Positions 54,048-62,089 of a DNA stretch of 64,000 nucleotides are shown here, piece by piece. The position numbers and the translations under genes were made by a program. Source of the stretch: Lachnospiraceae bacterium (GTDB taxonomy: Bacteria > Bacillota > Clostridia > Lachnospirales > Lachnospiraceae); assembly GCA_031280955.1 (NCBI GenBank), contig JAITGA010000016.1, forward strand, positions 1 through 64,000. The letters are read 5' to 3'. Under the pieces are notes generated by a model. It saw nothing but the letters and a program-made list of their open reading frames with translations, ran no database searches and was not told the DNA's origin. The first letter of the stretch is position 1; every line of letters begins with the position of its first letter.

Positions 54048-55184
54048 ATGAAGCTTCCTGATAAATCAAAGAAAAGAACGACAATACTCATGGTAATGCT
54101 GGCAGTAGTATTAACAACAGCCGTAGCGGTGATTTGCTATAACTTATGGTCAAACAATGAAGAGGAAGACACTCTCTTGTCAGAACAGCAACCCATGGAT
54201 GAACCGGGAGGCGGGTATGAAACTTACGTACCGCCTCTTGATGATATAGCAGTAACAGAACCACCAGACGATACACCTATCATCATCTGCGAAATAGAAC
54301 TGGCAGAGCGTCTTGCTCATATTAGTCTCGATTTACAATCAACGATTACAGCCAGTAGATATCAAGTCATCGCCCGGCGCAAAGATGGTACAGTTGCTTC
54401 GACTGAATTTAAGATAGAAGAAGAGGATTTAGACTCAAGCAGAGCTTTTATGACATGGCATGATATTGTTGCTATAACTTCTGGTGGTGAGTTTCCGGAT
54501 GTAGGCTTGCGGGCAGATGGCACGGTTGTTGCTTCGTTATATGGAATACAAGAAGATTATGATGTTTCTATATGGTATGATATCATTGCTATTGCAGCGG
54601 GTTCAGGCTTTACGATTGGCTTAAAGGCAAACGGTACAGTTGTTGCAAAAGGATATAACACATTCGGGCAATGCGATGTAGAGGAGTGGCATGATATTAT
54701 TGCCATTTCTGCGGGTACATGGCATTCAGTCGGCTTACGGACAGACGGTACGGTCATTGCAACAGGATACAATGAGCATGGTCAATGTGATGTAGAGGCA
54801 TGGGAAGATATCATCGCCGTTACCGCCGGAGGAGAACATACAATTGGGTTACGAAGAGATGGTACAGTCATGATAGCAGGTCATTTCTATAGAGAAGACG
54901 GGCATCCAATCATATCGACATGGCGGGATATTATCGCCATTTCCGCTGCAGAAGGTATTGATCATGTCGGTCACGTAGTAGCCCTACAAAGAGACGGCAC
55001 AGTTGTAGCATTTGGAAACAATAAGTATGGTCAATGTGATGTTGATGATTGGTATGATATCGTCGCTATCGCTGCTGGGGAAGATATCACAGTTGGTTTG
55101 CGAAGCGACGGTACTGTTGTGGTGGTAGGTGTAGTTTCGAGCGGGAGAAGCGGAGTAGATGAGTGGACTGATATTGGGCGTTAA
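54048..55184 (+). CDS. Membrane-anchored RCC1-repeat protein, cassette A copy 1
   Basis: A 378-residue protein, start after GAGGAG. Basic N-terminus MKLPDKSKKR, one membrane helix (ILMVMLAVVLTTAVAVICYNLW), an acidic Pro-rich linker (35-80), then about seven RCC1 repeats (for example EEWHDIIAISAGTWHSVGLRTDGTVIATGYN), ending EWTDIGR. The ectodomain is outside by topology. It sits immediately after a RiPP precursor and recurs in the duplicated unit, so a link to the peptide (receptor, immunity, display) is plausible but unproven. It is paralogous to the 34766 gene. Confidence 0.88.
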   Translation: MKLPDKSKKRTTILMVMLAVVLTTAVAVICYNLWSNNEEEDTLLSEQQPMDEPGGGYETYVPPLDDIAVTEPPDDTPIIICEIELAERLAHISLDLQSTITASRYQVIARRKDGTVASTEFKIEEEDLDSSRAFMTWHDIVAITSGGEFPDVGLRADGTVVASLYGIQEDYDVSIWYDIIAIAAGSGFTIGLKANGTVVAKGYNTFGQCDVEEWHDIIAISAGTWHSVGLRTDGTVIATGYNEHGQCDVEAWEDIIAVTAGGEHTIGLRRDGTVMIAGHFYREDGHPIISTWRDIIAISAAEGIDHVGHVVALQRDGTVVAFGNNKYGQCDVDDWYDIVAIAAGEDITVGLRSDGTVVVVGVVSSGRSGVDEWTDIGR

Positions 55185-55266
55185 TTGTTGACGGTGGTTA
55201 GCGGCAGGAAGACTACGCTTAGCACATATATCACTATAGGAATATCATGGAAAGGAGGAATCCAAT

Positions 55267-55491
55267 ATGAAGATTATTCATCCGGCAGGAAGAACACCGA
55301 GTTCCGAAGAGGATCTCATGTCGTACACATGTGTATGCAACATGACGGTGTTAGAAGACCAAGTTGCTACAAGGATGCAAGGTGGAGTATATGGGGACAC
55401 ATGTGTGACCTGTTTCCACAGTTGTGACTCTGGTACACCTGGAAACAGAGCGCAGAATGGACAAATATCCATGAACAAAAATCTTGTTTAA
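55267..55491 (+). CDS. Cys-rich RiPP precursor 2
   Basis: A 74-residue peptide from the duplicated unit. The first 22 residues are identical to precursor 1; the core has Cys at 22, 24, 46, 49 and 53. The region 25-31 (NMTVLED in place of HVPFNDQ) and 41-43 have diverged, while CVTCFHSC and NGQISMNKN remain. A strong AGGAGG-type ribosome site precedes it. The same maturase is expected to act on both peptides, making a two-peptide set. Confidence 0.82.
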   Translation: MKIIHPAGRTPSSEEDLMSYTCVCNMTVLEDQVATRMQGGVYGDTCVTCFHSCDSGTPGNRAQNGQISMNKNLV

Positions 55492-55537
55492 TGGATACAG
55501 CCAACAAGAAATCGACATGCAAGCAATGATTATCTCC

Positions 55538-55604
55538 AACAAAGAGTTGAATGCGATTTGGCAAAGATACAGTATCATCAAACCAAATCGCATCACTCCT
55601 TGTT
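55538..55604 (+). promoter_or_regulatory. Long RNA hairpin between precursor 2 and RCC1 gene
   Basis: The second copy of the foldback at 53923-53988, with the same arms and a different loop sequence, again in the gap between a precursor and an RCC1 gene. Confidence 0.75.
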
Positions 55605-55663
55605 GTAAAACAGACAAACACGAGCTACTTTACTAAAATTAATACAATATGAGGAGAAAACAA

Positions 55664-56809
55664 ATGAAGCTTCCCGATAAATCAAAGAAAAGAACGACAA
55701 TACTCATGGTAATGCTGGCAGTAGTGCTAACAACAGCCGTAGCGGTGGTTTGCTATAATTTGTGGTCAAACAATGAAGAGGAAGACACTTTCTTGTCAGA
55801 ACAGCAAACCATTGATGAACCGGGAGGTGGATATGAAGTTTACGCACCACCTCTTGATGATATAGCAACAACAGAACCGCCAGACGATACACCTATCATC
55901 ATTTGCGAAATAGAACTGGCAGAGCGGCTTGCTCATATCAGTCTTGATTTGCAATCAACGATTACAGCTAGTAGATATCAAGTCATCGCCCGGCGCAAAG
56001 ATGGCACAATTGCTTCAACTGAATTAAGGATAGAAGAGGAAGATAGAGATTTAAGAGAAGATTTTGCAGAATGGTATGACATTGTCGCAGTAGCCTCTGG
56101 TGGCGAGTATCCGCATATAGGTTTACGTGAGGACGGCACAGTTGTTTCAACACATGATGGTAATGATATGTTAGATGTTACTGAATGGTATGATATCATC
56201 GCTATTACAGCGGGCTCAGGCTTTACGATTGGCTTAAAGGCAGACGGGACAGTTGTTGCAAAAGGACATAACAGATTCGGGGGATGCGATGTAGAGGAGT
56301 GGCGTGATATTATTGCTATTTCTGCGGGTACATGGCATACAGTTGGTTTACGGACAGACGGTACGGTTATTGCAACAGGATACAATGAGTATGGTCAATG
56401 TGATGTAGAGGCATGGGAAGATATCATTGCCATTGCCGCCGGAGGAGAACATACACTTGGGCTGCGAAAGGATGGTACGGTCGTAGCAGCAGGTCATTTC
56501 TATAGAGAGGACGGGCATCCAATCATATCGACATGGCGGGATATTATCGCCATTTCTGCTGCAAAGGCTACTATTGGTGGTACTGGTCATGTCGGTCATG
56601 TAGTAGCCCTACAAAGAGACGGCACAGTTGTAGCATTTGGAAACAACACATCTGGACAATGTGATGTTGATGATTGGTATGATATTGTCGCTATCGCTGC
56701 GGGAGAAGAAATAACAGTTGGTTTGCGAAGCGACGGTACTGTCGTAGTGGTTGGTGTAGGTACAGGATGGGCGTATAATGTTGACGACTGGACAGATATA
56801 GGACGTTAA
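55664..56809 (+). CDS. Membrane-anchored RCC1-repeat protein, cassette A copy 2
   Basis: The start is taken at ATG 55664 (after GAGGAG), giving 381 residues; it is the duplicate of the 54048 gene. Anchor, linker and most repeats are nearly identical. Differences cluster in the first repeats (LREDFAEWYDIVAVASGGEYPHIGL against SSRAFMTWHDIVAITSGGEFPDVGL, in part), in an insertion near AAKATIGGTGHVGHV, and in the last blade (VGTGWAYNVDDW). That pattern of local change suggests the propeller face is what varies. It is the last gene of cassette A before a LytTR regulator. Confidence 0.88.
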   Translation: MKLPDKSKKRTTILMVMLAVVLTTAVAVVCYNLWSNNEEEDTFLSEQQTIDEPGGGYEVYAPPLDDIATTEPPDDTPIIICEIELAERLAHISLDLQSTITASRYQVIARRKDGTIASTELRIEEEDRDLREDFAEWYDIVAVASGGEYPHIGLREDGTVVSTHDGNDMLDVTEWYDIIAITAGSGFTIGLKADGTVVAKGHNRFGGCDVEEWRDIIAISAGTWHTVGLRTDGTVIATGYNEYGQCDVEAWEDIIAIAAGGEHTLGLRKDGTVVAAGHFYREDGHPIISTWRDIIAISAAKATIGGTGHVGHVVALQRDGTVVAFGNNTSGQCDVDDWYDIVAIAAGEEITVGLRSDGTVVVVGVGTGWAYNVDDWTDIGR

Positions 56810-56901
56810 TAGTTGACGGTGGTTAGCGGCAGGTGATTAGTTTCTTATGCTTTCAACAGTAAGCTTTACAAGGAACATGGACAAAATAACGAGGGGGAAA
56901 A

Positions 56902-57663
56902 ATGATTCAAATTGCCATTTGTGATAATAATCCAGATTACGCACAAAAAGTAAGGCATATGTTAGAGCGATTTTTGAATGAACTAGGGGTTTCTTTTGAT
57001 TTTCATCTATTTTGTTCGGGAGAAGAACTATGTGCAGATATTTTACGAGCAAAGGAGTTTGACATAATTTTTTTGGATGCTTGCATGAAGCAAATGAGTG
57101 GCATTGAAGCAGCAGTGATACTTCGTAAAGCCAAGTGTAATGCGCAGATAGCATTTTACGCAGTGACTGATGAACTTTCCAGAGAGGGATACACAGTACA
57201 GGCACGTCGATATATCTTGAAAAACGAGCTAGAGAGATATCTTCCGGAATGTGTAACCGCGATGCTTAAAGATATGAACTTGGAATCTCGCCGTGTCTCT
57301 TACTTGGGCTTTAATGTCGAAAAAATATTACATACTAAGGATATATCGTATGTAATAGGCAAAGGCAAATTAATATATGTTCATTTTTATGATACTAAAA
57401 GAAAAGAATGTCATTATCATGAAGAGCTAAACAAGGTAGAAGCTGACTTATCTTTGTTCGGTTTTCTCAGAATTCATCAAAACTTTTTGGTCAACGTAAG
57501 ACATGTGAAAAAGATGACAAATTATAAAGCTATCATGATAAATAAAGAAGTTCTTCCTATTCCGAGAGTGAAGTATCAAAAAGTCAAAAAAGCATATTTA
57601 ATGATGACATCAAGTATTGAGAGGCAAGAAAGGAGACGAAACGAACAAGAAATGCGGTTATAA
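56902..57663 (+). CDS. LytTR response regulator between the RiPP cassettes
   Basis: A 253-residue regulator with a receiver domain (phospho-acceptor Asp59 in FDIIFLDACM) and a LytTR DNA-binding domain (about 135-235: RIHQNFLVNVRHVKKM). Where canonical receivers have Lys in a LxKP motif, this one has YILKNELERYL, as does the 59183 regulator, so the pair forms a sub-group. A GAGGGGG ribosome site precedes it. No histidine kinase gene is adjacent. It is a likely regulator of the ACCGCC-repeat promoters. Confidence 0.9.
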   Translation: MIQIAICDNNPDYAQKVRHMLERFLNELGVSFDFHLFCSGEELCADILRAKEFDIIFLDACMKQMSGIEAAVILRKAKCNAQIAFYAVTDELSREGYTVQARRYILKNELERYLPECVTAMLKDMNLESRRVSYLGFNVEKILHTKDISYVIGKGKLIYVHFYDTKRKECHYHEELNKVEADLSLFGFLRIHQNFLVNVRHVKKMTNYKAIMINKEVLPIPRVKYQKVKKAYLMMTSSIERQERRRNEQEMRL

Positions 57664-57761
57664 GTTGCATAAACAACAAAAACACTCTATAATTTAACCA
57701 AGAAAAGTTTCGTTAAATTAGGAGTATTACACAACAATATTTTCTTTCATTTGAGGTTGAC

Positions 57762-58967
57762 ATGGTAACAGTTAGTACTTTATTAAAACAAGAGAGCCTA
57801 AGTGAATTAAAAGTTATCGCAGGGCATGATGGTCTAGACAGAGTGGTAAAAGCGATATCAGTCATGGATGCGCCTGATAGCTACAAATGGCTTCGCGGGA
57901 ACGAAATTATCCTGACGACAGGATTTTTGCTTGGCAATGACATTTGGCAGATTGAACACATGGTCACTAGCCTAATCAAAGCAGGTTCTAGTGCGCTCGG
58001 CATCAAAAAGGAACGCTTCATTCATGAAATCCCCGAATCTGTCATCTTGATTGCTGAAGCAAATAATTTCCCAATTATAGAGATACCGCTTCATTTTCGG
58101 TGGTCGGAGATAATGTCTGTTTGTTATGAAATGATTAGCTTAGAAAAGGCTTCAGCGATAAATGAATCAATAACTGTCAAAATCGACGATCAGAGGGACA
58201 TTTACCATGCTTTCATGGAAAAATTATTGTCGGGTAATCTAACGGAAAAGGATTACATGACACTCAATCAACGAAGAGATCCTGATTCGGCAATGTATTG
58301 GGGAATAATGTTACTCTACTCAAATAAGGCGGAAGCACTCTTTAACGAAATTTGCGAAATAATTGACTGTCCTTGCTTTACCAATGCCGGCGAAACGAAA
58401 ATCTATATGATCGAAAATCCTACAAAACAAGAAACAGTTGTCATGATAGAGGTCATTCCAAAAGTAAACACCTCCATAGATGCGTGGTACTCTATGCTGT
58501 TTGACGGTATAGAATATTGTTTACAGAAGAACGACCGTTGTTGTGCTTCAATCGGTAGGCTCTATTCCAAGGTCGAAGACATTGCTCATAGTTACACAGA
58601 TGCCGAAACTAGCCTTGCTATTGGCAAAAAGCTATGGCAAGACAAGCGTTGCTTTTCCCATCCCCTGACATCGATATATGAAAAAATGCGTGTTTTACCA
58701 TCGCTTGACCTTTATTATGTTCGTATGCTAAATAATTATCAGACCAACGAATCATACGATGTGATTGACATGTTGGAAGCATATGTTGAACTCGGCAGTT
58801 ATGCAAAAGCGTCATCTAAATTTTTCTTACATGAAAACACCTTTAAAAGTCGGATTAGCAAGTTGTGTAATGAACTAAATCTGAACTTGAGTGATTATAT
58901 AGTATGCAATACATTGTTGCTTCAAATAAAGTGTTGGCGATTACAAGGGTCATCATTTCTAAACTAA
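57762..58967 (+). CDS. PucR-family transcriptional regulator
   Basis: A 401-residue protein. The N-terminal PucR domain (1-125) shows the family flow LKVIAGHDGLDRVVKAISVMDAPDSYKWLRGNEIILTTGF, quoted in outline. A GGDEF-like middle region (about 190-300) follows, then the C-terminal PucR helix-turn-helix (LEAYVELGSYAKASSKFFLHENTFKSRISKL). PucR proteins usually sense purines, amino acids or related metabolites and control catabolic genes. No such target genes are near, so its target may be the flanking RiPP cassette or a distant locus. Confidence 0.88.
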   Translation: MVTVSTLLKQESLSELKVIAGHDGLDRVVKAISVMDAPDSYKWLRGNEIILTTGFLLGNDIWQIEHMVTSLIKAGSSALGIKKERFIHEIPESVILIAEANNFPIIEIPLHFRWSEIMSVCYEMISLEKASAINESITVKIDDQRDIYHAFMEKLLSGNLTEKDYMTLNQRRDPDSAMYWGIMLLYSNKAEALFNEICEIIDCPCFTNAGETKIYMIENPTKQETVVMIEVIPKVNTSIDAWYSMLFDGIEYCLQKNDRCCASIGRLYSKVEDIAHSYTDAETSLAIGKKLWQDKRCFSHPLTSIYEKMRVLPSLDLYYVRMLNNYQTNESYDVIDMLEAYVELGSYAKASSKFFLHENTFKSRISKLCNELNLNLSDYIVCNTLLLQIKCWRLQGSSFLN

Positions 58968-59182
58968 TTCATTTTAAAACAGATTATTCCCATTGCCGAA
59001 CAATGGAACAAAACATCATGTTGGAATCCACGAAAAAGTAGCAAAAAAAACGTGGGTGCCAACGATGACTTTTGTTGTATCTAGCTTATATAATCGCATA
59101 TAGATTCCAATTTACTTGTGGTAATTGTGAAATTGTTGTCAGAAGACGATGTCACGATTAAGGAATGGGGGTGTATCTGTAT
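58968..59182. other. Spacer between PucR regulator and LytTR regulator
   Basis: TTGGAATCCACG and CGTGGGTGCCAA (about 59023-59062) form an imperfect stem enclosing an A-rich loop, perhaps a terminator. No gene is seen. Confidence 0.4.
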
Positions 59183-59902
59183 ATGATTAAAATAGCCATA
59201 TGTGATAATGAACAACACGATATCCAAAAGACGGAGGGATTGTTGGAGGAAATTTTAGCAGAAAGACATATTTGGTTTGAGATAGACACTTATCTGTCTA
59301 GCATGGAGCTATGCAGGGATATGAAGCGGGCAATTGATTATGACATGATATTTCTCGACATCCGAATGAAGCAAATGAATGGTCTGGAAGTTGCCAAAGC
59401 AATCAAGGAAGCAGGCGGAAATGCACAGCTTGCATTCATCACAGCATTTGATGAATATTCAAAAGATGGATACAAGGTAAATGCAGTACGTTATTTATTG
59501 AAGAACGAATTAGAGCAGCTTTTACCGGAGTGTGTGGAAGCCATGCTTGACAGGCTTAAAGCGAAGTCACGTGTCATTACCTATAAATTCCAAGAGGGAA
59601 GAAGAAAGATAGTAACCGAACAGATATCATATGTGGAATGTCGGACGCCTCAATTGACATTCAATTTTCGTGAGAATGACACCCCGCCTCATCATTTACG
59701 CGCCAAACTGGACGCTGTGGAAAGGGACTTATCATTATGTGGTTTCATCAGGATTCATAAGAGCTACCTAGTGAATGCCAGATGTGTGAAAGAGGTGAAA
59801 AACTATTCGGCTCTGTTGGAGACAGGAGAGAAACTTCCCATTCCTAGAATGAAGTTCCACAATGTCAAGACTTATTTTCTTGAAACAATTGAGAAACTGT
59901 AA
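59183..59902 (+). CDS. LytTR response regulator upstream of cassette B
   Basis: The start is taken at ATG 59183 (GGGGG ribosome site at 59166-59170), giving 239 residues. The receiver domain begins MIKIAICDNE with phospho-acceptor Asp59 (YDMIFLDIRMKQMNGLEVAKAI) and has YLLKNELEQLLPEC. The LytTR domain follows (GFIRIHKSYLVNARCVKEVKNYSAL). It is close to the 56902 protein, probably by duplication. It sits 80 bases before the ACCGCC-repeat promoter of the second radical SAM gene, which it may activate. No kinase is nearby. Confidence 0.92.
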   Translation: MIKIAICDNEQHDIQKTEGLLEEILAERHIWFEIDTYLSSMELCRDMKRAIDYDMIFLDIRMKQMNGLEVAKAIKEAGGNAQLAFITAFDEYSKDGYKVNAVRYLLKNELEQLLPECVEAMLDRLKAKSRVITYKFQEGRRKIVTEQISYVECRTPQLTFNFRENDTPPHHLRAKLDAVERDLSLCGFIRIHKSYLVNARCVKEVKNYSALLETGEKLPIPRMKFHNVKTYFLETIEKL

Positions 59903-59983
59903 TCTATAGCTCTGCTCATGTGCTACCTTTAAAATGACAATATCGATGATAATATCGTTGTAAAACCATAAATCTACGTGAAT

Positions 59984-60052
59984 AACCGCCGATTTTTAAT
60001 GCAAACCGCCGATTTCCGAAACTGCCTATTCACAAGCGTATTAGCGTGTGAT
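59984..60052 (+). promoter_or_regulatory. LytTR-type repeat promoter of RiPP cassette B
   Basis: AACCGCCGATTT occurs at 59984-59995 and 60004-60015, 20 bases apart. TGTGAT at 60047-60052 starts 42 bases after ACCGCC of the second repeat, matching cassette A. The following leader runs about 95 bases to the radical SAM start. Confidence 0.75.
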
Positions 60053-60146
60053 AAGGTGGCAGTATACATGGAATCAACTCAACATTTATGCTCGTAGCAA
60101 ACAATGAGCTAGTGCAGCCACAACATTGAAGAAAGCGGAGAAAACA

Positions 60147-61703
60147 ATGACAACCAATAATGATTTGGACTATATCCTATCAATAATAGATAAATTCGGT
60201 GGGATTAACAGACTCGGACTACTCTTTTCTACTAAGAAGAATGGATACTATTATGATAATGGTACCGGTAAGGTAATATTGTGTGAACCAGATGAATATG
60301 AAGTGTTTAAGTGGCTATTTTCCAGAAAAGAAAAGGAAGGCTATATTTGTTTGTGTGAATCACTATGTATTGTTAATATTGATGAAATCATTAAAAATGT
60401 CAAGGAAGCCATTGAAGAAGAAAATTTACTTCAAGCTCCAATTATTAAGGAATTCATATCTCCTACTCACAAAGAATTTTTTGAAGAATCATTAGACGAA
60501 GGAATTAGAATGATAACTCTTGAGTTGACAGAAAAATGTAATCTGCGTTGCGATTATTGTGTATATAATGAAAAACACAATGGTGAAAGAGGTTTTTCGT
60601 CAAAAGAAATGAGTAAAGAAACTTTGGAAGCAGCTATTGAGTTTTTGGCAAAACATGGAAGCGACGAAGTAGCTGTGACATTTTATGGCGGAGAACCTTT
60701 GCTGAAGTTCGATTTGATTAAACATGCAGTTTTCTATTCGCAAAAAATATTGAAAGAAAAGAAAGTAAGTTTTTCAATGACAACTAACCTTACACTAATG
60801 ACTAAAAAGATGGCTGATTTCTTTGCATCTATCGATAACTTTAGCATTGTATGTAGTATTGATGGTCCGGAACACATACACGATCAATATCGTAAGTATG
60901 CTGATGGCACAGGAAGTTTTAACAATACAATTAAAGGATTGTTCTATCTTGTGGAATCATATAAAAAGCATAACAGGCTTAACGAAAACGACACCGCAAA
61001 TCTTAGTTTGAGTATGGTGTTTGGAGAACCACATACAGAAATGAGAATTACAGAAATCCAAAGCTTTTTCAATGATTTGACTTGGCTTCCTGCTACAATT
61101 GCGAAGCAGATTAGCTATCCGTCAAAGGGAATAAGCATTGATTATGAGAGTTCTCTAGAATCGAGAAGTGAGCAAGACTACTTTGATCCGCTATTAGATT
61201 GGAGCAAAGCAAAATATGCTATAGAGAACAAAGAGAACAACTTCCTTGAAGGACATTTAGAGAGAGTACTCTTAGGCATTCATAAACGACCTATTCTAAA
61301 CGAACCTGCTCAATCAATAGGAATGAACGGTTGCTGTGTTCCAGGACATCGGCGATTGTGTATTAGCACAAACGGAGATATGAAACCCTGTGAAAGAATG
61401 GGGACATGTCCAACGATTGGTAATGTCTTTAGTGGATTTGACAAAGAAAAAATGAATAATGTGTATGTAAATGAATATGAAAGCAAGTCAGTTGATGACT
61501 GTAATAATTGTTGGGCATTCAAGATATGTGGTGTTTGTTATGCTACTCTCTACACTAAAAACGATACACTTGACATTAATCACAAGCGTAAGAGATGTAA
61601 TAACGCAAAAGAGTATAGCAAAAGATTGCTCGAACTCTATCATGAGTATTTAGAAGAAAATCCAGAAATGTTTCTGCATTTTAACGATTATACAATTACA
61701 TGA
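60147..61703 (+). CDS. Radical SAM/SPASM maturase of a Cys-rich peptide, cassette B
   Basis: The start is taken at ATG 60147 (CGGAG six bases upstream), giving 518 residues. It is the paralogue of the 52021 enzyme and collinear with it: RRE-like start (YYYDNGTGKVILCEPDEYEVFKWL), AdoMet motif CNLRCDYC (Cys131, 135, 138), FYGGEPLLKFDL, and a SPASM region with CVPGHRRLCISTNGDMKPC and CNNCWAFKICGVCYATL. Its DNA is clearly more AT-rich than its paralogue, so it was probably acquired separately. Precursor 3 follows at 65 bases. Confidence 0.9.
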   Translation: MTTNNDLDYILSIIDKFGGINRLGLLFSTKKNGYYYDNGTGKVILCEPDEYEVFKWLFSRKEKEGYICLCESLCIVNIDEIIKNVKEAIEEENLLQAPIIKEFISPTHKEFFEESLDEGIRMITLELTEKCNLRCDYCVYNEKHNGERGFSSKEMSKETLEAAIEFLAKHGSDEVAVTFYGGEPLLKFDLIKHAVFYSQKILKEKKVSFSMTTNLTLMTKKMADFFASIDNFSIVCSIDGPEHIHDQYRKYADGTGSFNNTIKGLFYLVESYKKHNRLNENDTANLSLSMVFGEPHTEMRITEIQSFFNDLTWLPATIAKQISYPSKGISIDYESSLESRSEQDYFDPLLDWSKAKYAIENKENNFLEGHLERVLLGIHKRPILNEPAQSIGMNGCCVPGHRRLCISTNGDMKPCERMGTCPTIGNVFSGFDKEKMNNVYVNEYESKSVDDCNNCWAFKICGVCYATLYTKNDTLDINHKRKRCNNAKEYSKRLLELYHEYLEENPEMFLHFNDYTIT

Positions 61704-61768
61704 AACCCAAAGTTATTATGTAAATAGCAACAGTAAAACTGGGAATTTAATGAAAGGAGAGTGCCGCT

Positions 61769-61987
61769 ATGAAATTAATGAACCCATCGGGAAGAGTTCC
61801 AAGTTTGCAGGATGATATTAAAGCCTATGCTTGTTATTGTAACGTAGAACTAAATTTACGTTGGAACACATTTGGAACGCCAACACCTAATTGTAGCAAT
61901 TGTAACTGCGGATGCAATCCAGCCGTTGTAGACAACCAAGGTGCAAATTCAGCTGTAGCAGTTAAAATCAATAATATTAATATGTAA
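61769..61987 (+). CDS. Cys-rich RiPP precursor 3
   Basis: A 72-residue peptide with an AAAGGAGAG ribosome site. The leader MKLMNPSGRVPSLQDDIKAY keeps the P.GR.PS...D...Y pattern of precursors 1 and 2. The core begins ACYC (Cys22, 24, the same positions) and continues to NCSNCNCGC (Cys42, 45, 47, 49), then an Ala/Asn/Val-rich tail. It has one more Cys than the others and a different spacing in the second cluster, matching its own maturase. Product unknown. Confidence 0.82.
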   Translation: MKLMNPSGRVPSLQDDIKAYACYCNVELNLRWNTFGTPTPNCSNCNCGCNPAVVDNQGANSAVAVKINNINM

Positions 61988-62030
61988 GATTGAGCTTAAT
62001 TGATTTGCACACCACAAGAGAGGAGAAGGA

Positions 62031-62062
62031 GACTGAGTCCTAATTGATATTAGGATTCAGTC
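62031..62062 (+). promoter_or_regulatory. RNA hairpin between precursor 3 and lipoprotein gene
   Basis: GACTGAGTCCTAAT (62031-62044) pairs with ATTAGGATTCAGTC (62049-62062), 14 pairs with one G-T, loop TGAT. There is no T run, so attenuation or mRNA protection is as likely as full termination. Its position mirrors the cassette A hairpins. Confidence 0.7.
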
Positions 62063-62089
62063 ACTTCCTTGCATAATGGAGAACAAACC

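Larger units (their letters stand above)
53617..56840 (+). repeat. Tandem ~1.6-kb duplication: precursor, hairpin and RCC1 gene
   Basis: Unit 1 (about 53617-55228) and unit 2 (about 55229-56840) each contain the ACTATAGGAATATCATGG leader, a precursor gene, the long foldback, and an RCC1 gene, and end GTTGACGGTGGTTAGCGGCA. Precursor starts are 1612 bases apart and RCC1 starts 1616. The precursor core regions and some RCC1 segments have diverged while leaders and hairpins stay almost identical. Confidence 0.9.

Noticed and set aside
54048-56809. RCC1 repeats as eukaryotic contamination
   Set aside because: The genes have bacterial ribosome sites, sit in operons with bacterial genes, and carry a bacterial membrane anchor.
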